Shown here in pieces: positions 51,161 to 60,200 of a stretch of 64,000 bases of DNA. The DNA lies in NCBI RefSeq assembly GCF_902859805.1, contig NZ_CADIKC010000001.1, forward strand, positions 682,001-746,000, written 5' to 3'. Each line of letters begins with the position of its first letter. Position 1 is the stretch's first letter. The notes beneath the pieces were generated by a model. That model searched no databases, was not told where the DNA came from, and worked only from the letters and a program-made list of their open reading frames with translations. This DNA comes from Paraburkholderia sediminicola. Its GTDB lineage: Bacteria; Pseudomonadota; Gammaproteobacteria; Burkholderiales; Burkholderiaceae. The position numbers and the translations under genes were made by a program.

Positions 51161-52070
51161 CGCCGAGCTTCTTGATCAGCACGTCGAGTTGCGCCATTTC
51201 TTCTTCGGTCAGGTCGGTCAACGGTGCGCGCACCGGGCCTGCGCTGTGGCCGACCAGCTTCGCGCCGGCCTTCACGATACTCACCGCGTAGCCCTGGCGG
51301 CGGTTGCGGATCGCCAGATACGGCAGGAAGAATTCATCGATCAGCTTCCCGACGGTCGCGTGATCGTCCGCGGCAATCGCGCGATAGAAATCCATCGCGG
51401 TCTTCGGGATGAAGTTGAACACGGCTGACGAATACACCGGCACGCCCAGTGCCTTATACGCCGCGGCGTAGACTTCCGCGGTCGGCAGGCCGCCGAGATA
51501 CGAGAAGCGGTCGCCAAGGCGGCGGCGAATCGTCACCATCGCTTCGATTTCGCCCACGCCGTCCTTGAAGCCGATCAGGTTCGGGCAACTGTCCGCGAGA
51601 CGTTCGAGCATGTCCGCATTCAGCTTCGAATTCGCGCGGTTATAAACGATCACGCCGATGTTCTTCACGGCCTTGCAGACCTGCTCGACGTGCGCGGCAA
51701 TCCCTTCCTGCGAAGCCTCGGTCAGATAGTGCGGCATCAGCAGCACGCCGCTCGCGCCGAGGCGTTCGGCTTCCTGCGCGTAGTCGATCGCCACGCGCGT
51801 CGGACCACCCGCGCCGGCAAGAATCGGCACCTTGCCTCGGCAGGTTTCAGTCGCCGTGCGAACCACGTTCGTGTAGTCGCTTTTCGTCAGCGAGAAAAAT
51901 TCGCCCGTGCCGCCGGCAGCAAACAACGCCGTCGCACCATAGGGCGCGAGCCATTCGAGGCGCGCAGCATAGGTATCGGCGCGGAAATCGCCTTGTTCGT
52001 CGAAGTCGGTCACCGGAAAGGACAGCAGGCCTTCAGAAACGATCGCTTTGAGTTCTTGAGGTGAGGTCAT
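51153..52070 (-). CDS. kdgD: 5-dehydro-4-deoxyglucarate dehydratase
   Basis: This 305-aa cytoplasmic enzyme of the DapA-like TIM-barrel lyase family converts 5-keto-4-deoxy-D-glucarate to alpha-ketoglutarate semialdehyde with loss of CO2 and water. [12 protein letters not shown] (the GTGE phosphate-loop-like motif) and the Schiff-base Lys169 in IGFKDGVGE with Tyr143 in VIVYNRAN are all present. Length matches the family. It lies downstream of glucarate dehydratase in the same orientation (61-base gap). The next step, a semialdehyde dehydrogenase to alpha-ketoglutarate, is not encoded in this window. The last residues, VQ and the stop, fall inside a 12-bp tandem repeat. Confidence 0.95.
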   Translation of the reverse strand: MTSPQELKAIVSEGLLSFPVTDFDEQGDFRADTYAARLEWLAPYGATALFAAGGTGEFFSLTKSDYTNVVRTATETCRGKVPILAGAGGPTRVAIDYAQEAERLGASGVLLMPHYLTEASQEGIAAHVEQVCKAVKNIGVIVYNRANSKLNADMLERLADSCPNLIGFKDGVGEIEAMVTIRRRLGDRFSYLGGLPTAEVYAAAYKALGVPVYSSAVFNFIPKTAMDFYRAIAADDHATVGKLIDEFFLPYLAIRNRRQGYAVSIVKAGAKLVGHSAGPVRAPLTDLTEEEMAQLDVLIKKLGVQ

Positions 52071-52131
52071 AGCGTGAATAGTCGGTAAAAGCGGGCGGCT
52101 GCACGAAGCGCCGCTCAGATCATGAAGAAAC

Positions 52132-53481
52132 TCAGCGCACCAGACATGGGCGCTTGTTATCGAACTTCCAGTTCGGAATCAGGTACTGCATGGCCACGCC
52201 GTCGTCGCGCGCGCCAAGACCATGCTGCAGATAGAGCGCGTGCGCCTTCTCGATCTCGTCCATATCCAGCTCGACACCGAGGCCGGCGGCCTGCGGTACC
52301 TTGACCTTGCCGCCGACGATCTGCAGCGGTTCGCGCGTCAGGCGCTGGCCGTCCTGCCAGATCCAGTGCGTGTCGATCGCCGTGATCTTGCCGGGCGCCG
52401 CAGCCGCGACATGCGTAAACATCGCGAGCGAAATGTCGAAGTGATTGTTCGAATGCGAGCCCCAGGTCAGGCCCCACTCGTTGCACATCTGCGCCACACG
52501 CACCGAGCCCTGCATGGTCCAGAAGTGCGGATCGGCAAGCGGGATATCCACGGACTGCAACTGGATCGCGTGACCCATCTGACGCCAGTCGGTCGCGATC
52601 ATGTTGGTCGCCGTCGGCAAACCGGTCGCACGGCGGAATTCGGCCATCACCTCGCGGCCCGAGTAGCCGTTTTCCGCACCGCACGGATCTTCCGCGTAAG
52701 CCAGCACGTCGTGTTGATCGCGGCACAGGCGCACCGCTTCCGCGAGCGACCATGCGCCGTTCGGGTCGAGCGTGACGCGTGCATTGGGGAAGCGTTCAGC
52801 GAGCGCCGTCACCGCTTCGATTTCGGCGTCGCCGGGCAGCACGCCGCCCTTGAGCTTGAAATCGTTGAAGCCATAGCGCGCTTGCGCTGCCTCTGCAAGC
52901 CGCACCACCGCTTCGGGGGTCATGGCTTCTTCGGTACGCACGCGCTCCCAGTCGTCGCGCCCTTCCGCGCCACTGTCATAGGGCAGATCGGTTTTCTTGC
53001 GGTCGCCGATATAGAACAGGTAGCCGAGCATTTCCACTTCGTCGCGCTGCTGACCTTCGCCGAGTAGTGCCGCAACGGGAACGCCCAGATGCTGCCCGAG
53101 CAGATCGAGCAGCGCGGCTTCGAGCGCGGTCACTGCGTGAATAGTGGTGCGCAGGTCGAAAGTCTGCAAGCCGCGTCCGCCGGCGTCGCGGTCGGCGAAC
53201 TGCGTGCGCGCCTTGTTCAGGATCGCTTGAAGATTGCCGATCGATTGACCGACCACCAGTGGACGCGCGTCGTCGATCGTCTTGCGGATGCTCTCGCCGC
53301 CCGGCACTTCGCCGACACCGGTATGGCCGGCGCTATCGCGCAGAATGACGATATTGCGCGTGAAGAACGGGCCATGCGCGCCGCTCAGATTCATCAGCAT
53401 GCTGTCACGGCCGGCGACGGGCACGACGCGCAGCTCGGTCACGATCGGCGTAGCGTTCGATTGGGATGAGTTCGTGGACAT
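52132..53481 (-). CDS. gudD: glucarate dehydratase
   Basis: This 449-aa enolase-superfamily enzyme dehydrates D-glucarate to 5-keto-4-deoxy-D-glucarate. The family pattern is clear: [14 protein letters not shown] carries the KxK catalytic lysine, [10 protein letters not shown] and YAEDPCG carry metal ligands, and [16 protein letters not shown] and [23 protein letters not shown] contain the His/Asn residues typical of the glucarate dehydratase group. The N-terminal capping domain is complete. It is the middle gene between the GudP-like porter (53-base gap) and kdgD, which makes the pathway assignment firm. Confidence 0.96.
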   Translation of the reverse strand: MSTNSSQSNATPIVTELRVVPVAGRDSMLMNLSGAHGPFFTRNIVILRDSAGHTGVGEVPGGESIRKTIDDARPLVVGQSIGNLQAILNKARTQFADRDAGGRGLQTFDLRTTIHAVTALEAALLDLLGQHLGVPVAALLGEGQQRDEVEMLGYLFYIGDRKKTDLPYDSGAEGRDDWERVRTEEAMTPEAVVRLAEAAQARYGFNDFKLKGGVLPGDAEIEAVTALAERFPNARVTLDPNGAWSLAEAVRLCRDQHDVLAYAEDPCGAENGYSGREVMAEFRRATGLPTATNMIATDWRQMGHAIQLQSVDIPLADPHFWTMQGSVRVAQMCNEWGLTWGSHSNNHFDISLAMFTHVAAAAPGKITAIDTHWIWQDGQRLTREPLQIVGGKVKVPQAAGLGVELDMDEIEKAHALYLQHGLGARDDGVAMQYLIPNWKFDNKRPCLVR

Positions 53482-53534
53482 GATAGTGGGACCAGGTTAG
53501 TGAATAAGCCGACTGGCGGCGGTCGATCGACAAT

Positions 53535-54866
53535 TCAATGCGCTTTGCTATGAAGCGGCTCAGGCAACGCGTCGCGGTTCACACGGCGATTGCGGGTCAG
53601 GAAGCCGGCCGCCGCCGCGATCAGCGAAGCCACGCCCAAGGCGTACAGACCACCGGTGATCGAGCCGGTGTGCTGCTGCAGATAACCGAAAGCAGCCGGT
53701 GCGAAGAAGCCGCCTAGGTTGCCGATCGAATTGATCAGCGCGATGACGGCGGCGGCCACGCGCGCGTCCAGATAACCCTGTGGAATCGGCCAGAAGAGCG
53801 AAGACGCAGCCTTGAAGCCGATCGCTGAGAAGCAGATTGCCACAAACGACAGTACCGGATTACCCGACGTCGAGGCGAACAGCCCGCACGCCGCGATAAC
53901 GAGCGCCACCGCCAGCCACGCCTGCTGGAATCGCCATTTCGCGGACAGCACTGCGAAGCAGTACATCGCGACCATGGCGATCAGCCACGGAATGGTATTG
54001 AACATGCCGACTTCGAAGTCCGAGAGTCCGCCCATCTTGCGAATGATCGTCGGCAGCCAGAAAGTAGCCGCGTAAATGGTCAATTGAATCGCGAAGTACA
54101 GGAAGCAGAACAGCAGGATCTGCGGATCCTTCAACAGCTTCGCGGCCGGCAGACGCGCGCCGCCGTGCGCCTCGCGCTCGGCCTGCTCCGCGGCGATCGC
54201 GCCTTCGAGAACGGTTTGCTCCTCGGCCGTCAGCCAGGAGGCATCGCGAATGCGCGACTTCAGCAGCAGCCAGCTCACACCGCACAACACGATCGAGAAG
54301 CCGCCCTCAATGAGAAACATCCATTGCCAGCCGTGCAGGCCAAGACCGCGAATCGACAACAGACTGCCCGTAATCGGACCGGACAGCACCGACGCAAGCG
54401 CGGAGCCGGAGAGAAAAACCGCCACGGCCTTGCCGCGCTCTTTCTGCGGCAGCCATTGGGTGAAGTAAAACACCACACCCGGGAAGAAGCCCGCTTCGGC
54501 GATGCCGAGCAGGAATCGCAGCACGTAGAAGGACGTATCGTTCCAGACGAACGCCATGGCCGCCGCGACCAGCCCCCACGTGCCCATGATGCGCGTCAGC
54601 CAGGCGCGCGCGCCGTACTTCTGCATCAACACGTTCGACGGCACTTCGAACAGCGCGTAGCCGACAAAAAACAACCCGCTCCCGAGGCCATAGGCGGCAG
54701 CGCCGATGCCAAGGTCCGTCTGCATGTGGGAATTGACGAAGCCGATGTTCACGCGATCGATGTAGTTCGCGATGAACATGATCAGGAAAAGCGGCAGCAC
54801 GTGCCGCTTGACCTTCGAGACCGCGGACTCGAGCGGGTCAAAGGCGGCGGTGAGAGCAGATGTCAA
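53535..54866 (-). CDS. gudP: MFS D-glucarate transporter (GudP-like)
   Basis: This is a 443-aa 12-TM permease of the anion:cation symporter family. VKRHVLPLFLIMFIANYIDRVNIGFV at the N-terminus and RFLLGIAEAGFFPGVVFYFTQWLPQKERG between helices 4 and 5 are characteristic of GudP/ExuT/tartrate porters. FWLPTIIRKMGGLSDFEVGM follows in the second half. The start is TTG 54866, preceded by GGAG seven bases upstream. Being first in the gud operon, it should import D-glucarate (or galactarate) as the source for gudD. The promoter region lies upstream, facing a FadR-type regulator. Confidence 0.92.
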   Translation of the reverse strand: MTSALTAAFDPLESAVSKVKRHVLPLFLIMFIANYIDRVNIGFVNSHMQTDLGIGAAAYGLGSGLFFVGYALFEVPSNVLMQKYGARAWLTRIMGTWGLVAAAMAFVWNDTSFYVLRFLLGIAEAGFFPGVVFYFTQWLPQKERGKAVAVFLSGSALASVLSGPITGSLLSIRGLGLHGWQWMFLIEGGFSIVLCGVSWLLLKSRIRDASWLTAEEQTVLEGAIAAEQAEREAHGGARLPAAKLLKDPQILLFCFLYFAIQLTIYAATFWLPTIIRKMGGLSDFEVGMFNTIPWLIAMVAMYCFAVLSAKWRFQQAWLAVALVIAACGLFASTSGNPVLSFVAICFSAIGFKAASSLFWPIPQGYLDARVAAAVIALINSIGNLGGFFAPAAFGYLQQHTGSITGGLYALGVASLIAAAAGFLTRNRRVNRDALPEPLHSKAH

Positions 54867-54963
54867 GGTTGTCTCCAGTTCCGGCCACTGCGGCGGCCCG
54901 ATCGAACGCGCCGCGGCACATTCGAGCAGGCCGGGCGATTCGGTCCTAAAATGCGTGATACGT

Positions 54964-55109
54964 TGTCTGATGACAGTCTACCTTGTTCCAATCATCGATT
55001 CCAACGGGGTGTTTACCCTGCCATGCAAGCTCCATATAACGGGGAGAAGCCGTCACAGCGCCACAATAGTCATTGGCATTGTAGAATCGAATTAAGACGT
55101 CTGATGACA
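54964..55109. promoter_or_regulatory. GTCTGATGACA repeats in the gud promoter region
   Basis: The 11-mer GTCTGATGACA occurs at 54965-54975 and again at 55099-55109, in the same orientation. The first copy extends to the near-palindrome TGTCTGATGACA (54964-54975). The repeats lie between the transporter start (54866) and the FadR-type gene (55298). TGTC-N4-GACA symmetry is of the kind recognised by FCD-class GntR proteins, so this is a candidate operator pair. The other 430 bases of the interval hold no gene. Confidence 0.5.
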
Positions 55110-55297
55110 TGACAAAAGGCTGACGAGCCGTACCGGCCAGCCCCGGTCAACGAGTCATCACCGCCGACATCGGGAGCACGAGATTCAAATCGGCATCTTT
55201 CGGACAGACGCTATGATGGCTATGTCGAGGCGACACGCGACGTCGCTCGCCCACGCAACGTGTGAATTTCCAGCCGATTAGTCAATAAGCAATAGAG

Positions 55298-56008
55298 ATG
55301 AGCAGCCTAACTGAGAAGGTGGTGGCCACCCTTTCCGATGAGATTCGCCGCGGCAGCCTGCGGCCCGGAGACCGTATCCCGACTGAAGTCGCGATGATGA
55401 AGCAGCTCTCGGTGAGCCGCTCCGTGGTCCGCGAGGCCATCTCGCGCCTGCAGGCGGCCAAAGTGGTCGAGACGCGTCACGGCATTGGCACGTTCGTTCT
55501 GGAGCCGGCCACGGAACAGTCCATGCAGCTGCCCGCCGCAGACCTCTCCAGCATGCTGGACGTGATGGCGATCATCGAATTCCGCATCGACGTCGAAGCG
55601 GCCTCAGCCGCGCTCGCGGCAGCGCGCCGCACCGAGCAGAATCTCAAACAGATTCGCACCGCACTGGAGCGCTTCGAGTCCGAACTCGAGCGCGGAAGTA
55701 CCGACACAGTGGCGCACGACATCGAGTTTCATCTGCAGATCGCGCGCGCCAGCGGCAATCGCTACTTCTTCGATGTGCTCAGTCAACTCGGCCGCGCGGT
55801 GAGCCCGCGCACGCGGCTCGGCACCGCCGAGATTGCGGAGCTCGACCATATCGAAATCCTGCGCAACGTGCTCAGCGAGCATCAGATGATCTATCGGGCC
55901 ATCGAACGCCAGGACGCGGACGATGCGCGCGCGGCAATGCGCATGCATCTGAGCAATAGCCGCGAAAGACTTCGGCGCGCGCACGAGTTGAGCAAGGCGA
56001 GTAGCTGA
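55298..56008 (+). CDS. FadR-subfamily GntR regulator of the glucarate operon
   Basis: This 236-aa regulator has a winged HTH at the N-terminus (about 8-70; LRPGDRIPTEVAMMKQLSVSRSVVREAISRLQAAKVVETRHGIGTFV) and an FCD ligand domain (about 85-225; IEFRIDVEAASAALAAARR and DIEFHLQIARASGNRYFFDVL, with Asp/His residues for metal binding). It is divergent from the gud operon and therefore its likely repressor. Glucarate, galactarate or the keto-deoxy acid could be the inducer. The next gene on the opposite strand ends 38 bases after its stop. Confidence 0.93.
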   Translation: MSSLTEKVVATLSDEIRRGSLRPGDRIPTEVAMMKQLSVSRSVVREAISRLQAAKVVETRHGIGTFVLEPATEQSMQLPAADLSSMLDVMAIIEFRIDVEAASAALAAARRTEQNLKQIRTALERFESELERGSTDTVAHDIEFHLQIARASGNRYFFDVLSQLGRAVSPRTRLGTAEIAELDHIEILRNVLSEHQMIYRAIERQDADDARAAMRMHLSNSRERLRRAHELSKASS

Positions 56009-56046
56009 GCCGGATGCCCGGCAGCGCCAGCTAACCAGGAAGCCGG

Positions 56047-56382
56047 CTAAGGGGCCGGCGCGTCGCCGACGGCAGCCGGATCCTCTATCTCCAACCCCAT
56101 CAAGGCCGAACTCAACGATTTGCCGTGCGCGTCGAGCGCAAGCGAACGCGTCACGCCGCCGCCGAGCGCATGGCCGAGCACAAAGTTGAATGCGGCGATG
56201 CCAGGCAGTTCGTAACGAACGACTTCGCCGCGGACCACGTCGTTCAGATGCGCCTTGACCCGTTCCACTGTCAACACCGCCCGAAGATGCTGATAGTGCT
56301 TCGCGTCATAACAGATGACGGAGATATTCAGCGTATTGCCTTTATCGCCGGTCCGCGAATGAGCCAGCTCACGTAGTTTCAT
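56047..56382 (-). CDS. AtuA C-terminal, ferredoxin-fold domain protein
   Basis: This 111-aa protein matches the ferredoxin-like C-terminal module of AtuA-type proteins (LRELAHSRTGDKGNTLNISVI at the start, RYELPGIAAFNFVLGHALGGGV in the middle). In other bacteria this module is often fused to DUF1446; here it is a separate gene. ATG 56382 lies one base after the upstream gene's stop with GGAGG upstream, so it is translationally coupled. It probably forms a complex with the AtuA-family protein. Function in catalysis or scaffolding is not known. Confidence 0.88.
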   Translation of the reverse strand: MKLRELAHSRTGDKGNTLNISVICYDAKHYQHLRAVLTVERVKAHLNDVVRGEVVRYELPGIAAFNFVLGHALGGGVTRSLALDAHGKSLSSALMGLEIEDPAAVGDAPAP

Positions 56383-56383
56383 A

Positions 56384-57766
56384 TCACGCCTCCACCAGCG
56401 AGAATGCCGGCTTGACATGCTCGCGCGGCAACAATACCGATTGCACCGCGACGACTTCGCGCGCTGACTTCGTCACGCCGCCGCCGCCCGCCGGGCCGTT
56501 CGTGTAAAGCGTCTCTACCTCATTGCCGATCCGCACTGCCTGCGCCAGCGATTCTGCGCGCCCCGCGACCCGTACTCGCACTTCATAGGGCTCGGCGTGA
56601 CCGGCAGCCACTGTGTCGCCATGCAATGCGTTCACACCGATCAGGTCGAAGCGTAATTCACGCGTTTCGACGCCCGTCAGGGCAAGCCTTTCCCGCACGA
56701 TATCGAGTGCAAGCCGGGCACGCGCCAGCGCGCCGGGACCGCCGTATGAAATCTGCCCTTCGCCGATATAGCCGTCGAAGTAAGCGACCGACACCTTCAA
56801 CGTATCGGTACGCGGCGTACCGCGCCCGCCGCTCACGCGAATGCGATCCGGCGCTTCCTGCACGACACGCACCTGCGTGAAATCGGCGACCACGTCCGGT
56901 TGCAGATAACGCTGCGGATCGTGAATCTCATACATCAGTTGCTCTTTGCAGGTTGCCTCGGTTACACGGCCACCGGCCTCCGGAAGCTTGGTGATAACCA
57001 CCGTGCCGTCCGGCGCAACTTCGGCGATTGGGAAGCCGAGCCTCGCGAGATTGGGCACGTCCTTGAAACCCGGATCGGCGAAATATCCGCCGGTGATTTG
57101 TCCCGCGCATTCGAGCAGATGGCCGGTCACGGTCGCCTGGCCGAGTGTCTGCCAGTCGTCCATCTGCCAGCCGAACTCGTGGATCAGTGGCGCGACGAAC
57201 AACGACGGATCGGCGACACGCCCGGTCAGGACGATTTGCGCGCCCGCGGCAAGTGCCTCGACAATCGCCGCCGCGCCGAGATAGGCGTTCGCGGATACAA
57301 GGCGATCACGGTACGAAGCAACACTTTCGCCCGACTCCTCAAAACAGAAATTGCCCTGCCGCACGACGTCGAGTACATCGTCCCCGGCAACAGCGGCGAT
57401 CTTCACGCCGCCGAGACCGAGCGAGCGTGCGATCCCGGCAGTCTTTCGCGCCGCCGCAAGCGGGTTGGCCGCGCCCATGTTCGAAATGATCCGCACGCTC
57501 TTGCCCGATGCACGCATGGCTGCGGGAAGCACGGCCGCCATGCGCGTCTCGAGCAACGGGTCGTAGCCGAGCTCAGGATCTTTGCTGCGCGCCTGCTGCG
57601 CGATCGCAATGGTGCGTTCGGCGAGGCACTCGAACACGAGGTAATCGAGCGCGCCGTGTTCCGCCAGTTCGACCGCGGGTTCAATACGGTCGCCGGAATA
57701 TCCCGCACCCGCGCCGATTCGAACCGGCTGCCTATGTGGAGTCGCTATCATGCTGGTCGCTTCCAT
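56384..57766 (-). CDS. AtuA (DUF1446) family protein
   Basis: This 460-aa protein has the DUF1446 signature: VRIGAGAGYSGDRIEPAVELAEHG at the N-terminus, DYLVFECLAERTIAIAQQ, LTGRVADPSLFVAPLIHEF and AGQITGGYFADP. Family members act in acyclic terpene (citronellol/geraniol) use, and related proteins are linked to various acid utilisation clusters; the reaction is not settled. The lack of biotin carboxylase or Atu dehydrogenase genes here argues against a full terpene pathway. It lies directly after a CitMHS permease, which suggests an organic-acid substrate. Start is ATG 57766; a second ATG at 57751 is possible. Confidence 0.88.
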   Translation of the reverse strand: MEATSMIATPHRQPVRIGAGAGYSGDRIEPAVELAEHGALDYLVFECLAERTIAIAQQARSKDPELGYDPLLETRMAAVLPAAMRASGKSVRIISNMGAANPLAAARKTAGIARSLGLGGVKIAAVAGDDVLDVVRQGNFCFEESGESVASYRDRLVSANAYLGAAAIVEALAAGAQIVLTGRVADPSLFVAPLIHEFGWQMDDWQTLGQATVTGHLLECAGQITGGYFADPGFKDVPNLARLGFPIAEVAPDGTVVITKLPEAGGRVTEATCKEQLMYEIHDPQRYLQPDVVADFTQVRVVQEAPDRIRVSGGRGTPRTDTLKVSVAYFDGYIGEGQISYGGPGALARARLALDIVRERLALTGVETRELRFDLIGVNALHGDTVAAGHAEPYEVRVRVAGRAESLAQAVRIGNEVETLYTNGPAGGGGVTKSAREVVAVQSVLLPREHVKPAFSLVEA

Positions 57767-57784
57767 TCAGTCAAACAGTCAAAC

Positions 57785-59089
57785 TCACAACGAGAATATC
57801 CCCAGCACGACGCAGGCGATCGTCATGACGATCGACGCGCCGAACAGCAGGGGGAACGTGAATTTCTGGTGATCGGCGAGATCGATACCGCACAGGCCGA
57901 CCACGAGGAAAGTCGCCGGCGTCAGCGGGCTGACCGGAAAGCCAGTGGTCATCTGGCCAAGCAGCGCGGCCTGGCCGACATGCACGGCGGGCACGCCGAG
58001 TTGACCAGCCACTTCGGCAATCACCGGCAATACACCGAAGTAAAACGAGTCTGGATCGAACAACATGCTCAGCGGCATCGACACCAACCCGAGCGCGACG
58101 GGAATGTGGCCCGCCATGGCGGGCGGCACGAAGCCGACTGCTGCCTGCGCCATTGCCTTCAGCATGCCGCTGCCCTGCATCACGCCGGTGAACACACCGG
58201 CCGCCAGCAGAATGCCGGCCATCATCAACGCGGCGCGTGCGTGAGCGTCGATCCGCTTACGCTGCATGTCGACGTTCGGATAGTTCACCATCAACGCGAT
58301 ACAGAGTCCGACCATGAACATGATGGCCGGCGGAATCTTCTCGCCCATCACGACCATCGTGCCGAGTACAACGAGCGTCAGGACGATGTTGAACCAGAAA
58401 TTTTTCGGCCGGCGCAAGGCTTGCTCTTCGGGCGTCAACTCGCGTTTTGGCATCGGCGCGGAACCGTTCGCGGCGGTGAGGCCGAGCCGCTTTTCCTCGC
58501 GCCGCCCAAGCCAGAACGCTACGCTGAAGACGAACACCAGGCCGATCAGTTGCACGGGAATCAGCGGATTGAACAACGCCGAAATCGGCAGATGCAGCGA
58601 GGCCGACGCGCGGATCATTGGTCCTGTCCACGGCAGAAAATTGATGCCGGCGGCCATCGAAACGGCTGCGGCCAGCACGCGCCGGTCCATCTTCAAACGA
58701 TCGTAGAGCGGCAGCATCGCGGGAATCGTGACGAGAAAGCACACCGCGCCGGAACCGTCGAGGTGAATCAGCAGCGCAAGCAACGTGGTGCCCATCACGA
58801 TCCGTGTGGGCCGCGTGCCAACCGCGCGCAGAATGCGGTCGATGATCGGATCGAGCGTGCCGGCATCGGTAATCGTGCCGAAGTAAAGAATCGCAAACAC
58901 GAACATGCCGACAACGGGCGCGAGGCTCTTGAGCCCGTCGATCACGAATTTGCTTGTCTGAAAACCGAACCCGCCGATCAGCGACGCGGCGAGCGGCACG
59001 ATGATGAGCGCCACCAGTGGCGACATCCGTTTCGACAGAATCGCGCCGAGTAGCACGACGATGGTGGCTAGCCCCAGCAATGGCAGCAT
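57785..59089 (-). CDS. CitMHS family tricarboxylate/dicarboxylate transporter
   Basis: This is a 434-aa inner-membrane transporter with about 12 hydrophobic segments, typical of the citrate-Mg2+:H+ symporter family (LLGLATIVVLLGAILSKRMSPLVALIIVPLAASLIGGFG at the N-terminus; QMTTGFPVSPLTPATFLVVGL near the end). Members import metal-citrate complexes or related acids. It starts with ATG 59089 and is the first gene of the AtuA unit. A LysR gene is divergent, with a dyad between the starts, so induction by the transported acid is likely. Citrate itself is not proven. Confidence 0.92.
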   Translation of the reverse strand: MLPLLGLATIVVLLGAILSKRMSPLVALIIVPLAASLIGGFGFQTSKFVIDGLKSLAPVVGMFVFAILYFGTITDAGTLDPIIDRILRAVGTRPTRIVMGTTLLALLIHLDGSGAVCFLVTIPAMLPLYDRLKMDRRVLAAAVSMAAGINFLPWTGPMIRASASLHLPISALFNPLIPVQLIGLVFVFSVAFWLGRREEKRLGLTAANGSAPMPKRELTPEEQALRRPKNFWFNIVLTLVVLGTMVVMGEKIPPAIMFMVGLCIALMVNYPNVDMQRKRIDAHARAALMMAGILLAAGVFTGVMQGSGMLKAMAQAAVGFVPPAMAGHIPVALGLVSMPLSMLFDPDSFYFGVLPVIAEVAGQLGVPAVHVGQAALLGQMTTGFPVSPLTPATFLVVGLCGIDLADHQKFTFPLLFGASIVMTIACVVLGIFSL

Positions 59090-59148
59090 GTCCTTGTCTC
59101 CGATGTTGTTTTTTACTGTGATCCAGCGTAAGTTCGAGGCGGCGATAA

Positions 59149-59168
59149 ATCAATTGAAATGAATTGAT
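59149..59168. promoter_or_regulatory. LysR-type dyad (ATCAATT-N6-AATTGAT)
   Basis: These are perfect 7-bp arms, AT-rich, with a 6-base spacer, located 20 bases before the LysR start and 60 bases before the CitMHS start. The TCAA-N-TTGA character fits the T-N11-A rule of LysR recognition sites. It is the likely binding site for the adjacent regulator. Confidence 0.68.
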
Positions 59169-59188
59169 CGCAGCTATTACAAACCATC

Positions 59189-60100
59189 ATGGATCTGAAC
59201 CTTCGGGACATTCGCGCATTTATCGCCGTGGCGCAAACCGGCAGTTTCACGCGCGCGGCCACGCGCCTGCATCTCTCCCAACCGGCCTTGACGGTCCAAA
59301 TACGGCGCCTCGAGGAGACGGTCGGCCTGCGTCTGTTCGATCGCAACAGCCGCAACGTCGCGCTCACGCCGACCGGCCGCGAACTGCTGCCGCTGTTGCA
59401 AAAGTCCCTGCATGACATGGAGCACGTGCTGATCGACGCGCGCGCGCTCGGCGAGGGATCGAGCGGCACGGTGCGGATCGCGTGCTTGCCGACTTTCGCG
59501 GCGAGCGTATTGCCGGAACTCGTGCAGGACCTGAAGAAGACCGTTCCGCGCGTGAGCTTTCATGTGCGCGACGTGGTCGCCAGCATGGTCAACACGCTGG
59601 TGCGCAACGAGGAGGTGGACATCGGCCTGACCGGCGGCGAACTGGGCGACGCCGGCTTCGAGGTGCTGCATGCGGGCATCGACCGGCTGGTGGCGGTATT
59701 TCCGAAGCGCCATGCGCTGGCGCGCCGCAAGCGCATCACGCTGGCTGACCTGGCCAGTGTCCCGCTCGTACTCACCGCGCAGGGCACGAGCGTGCGGGCG
59801 GTAGTCGACAACGCTTTTGCCGACGCGCAGGCCATGCCGGAGATCGCGTGCGAGCCGACCTACATGATGAGCGCAGTCGCGATGGTGCGCGCGGGGCTCG
59901 GTGTGACGATCCTGCCGGCGTCGGCCCGCGAAGTCAGAGCGGAACCTGAACTGATCGTGCGCCCCATCGACGATCCGGCGTTCACCCGCCCTATCGCTCT
60001 TATCAAGAAGCGAGGCAAGACCCTGCCGCCTGTCACGGAAACCTTCGTTGCAGTGCTGATCGAAAAGCTCGGCAGGATTGCAACGGCCGGGCAGGCTTGA
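59189..60100 (+). CDS. LysR family regulator of the CitMHS/AtuA unit
   Basis: This is a 303-aa regulator with the N-terminal HTH (about 1-60; LNLRDIRAFIAVAQTGSFTRAATRLHLSQPALTVQIRRLEETVGLRLFDRNSR) and a two-lobed effector domain (about 90-295). It resembles the CynR/CysB-like group that controls divergent transport genes. It faces the transporter, with a clear dyad in the 99-base intergenic region. It should activate that operon with an organic-acid co-inducer; the exact compound is unknown. Confidence 0.94.
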   Translation: MDLNLRDIRAFIAVAQTGSFTRAATRLHLSQPALTVQIRRLEETVGLRLFDRNSRNVALTPTGRELLPLLQKSLHDMEHVLIDARALGEGSSGTVRIACLPTFAASVLPELVQDLKKTVPRVSFHVRDVVASMVNTLVRNEEVDIGLTGGELGDAGFEVLHAGIDRLVAVFPKRHALARRKRITLADLASVPLVLTAQGTSVRAVVDNAFADAQAMPEIACEPTYMMSAVAMVRAGLGVTILPASAREVRAEPELIVRPIDDPAFTRPIALIKKRGKTLPPVTETFVAVLIEKLGRIATAGQA

Positions 60101-60200
60101 GATTACGCGGATTCAATGATTCAATCGACAACGCAACCGGAAAGAGAAAAAGTCTAGCGCCGCATGCCGGATAAAACGGCCACACTGGGGAGTCAGGCAC

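Noticed and set aside
54084-55112. A 342-codon plus-strand frame opposite the glucarate porter
   Set aside because: Antisense to a clear MFS gene, low-complexity composition and no start signal.
56042-56059. GCCGGC-TAAGGG-GCCGGC hairpin between the FadR-type and AtuA-C genes
   Set aside because: The stem is only 6 bp, GC-rich sequence makes this common, and it has no T-run; too weak to list as a terminator.
56900-59053. A 717-codon plus-strand open frame opposite the AtuA and CitMHS genes
   Set aside because: It is antisense to two well-recognised genes, is rich in Arg, His and Gln, and has no domain; it reflects high GC3 of the true genes.
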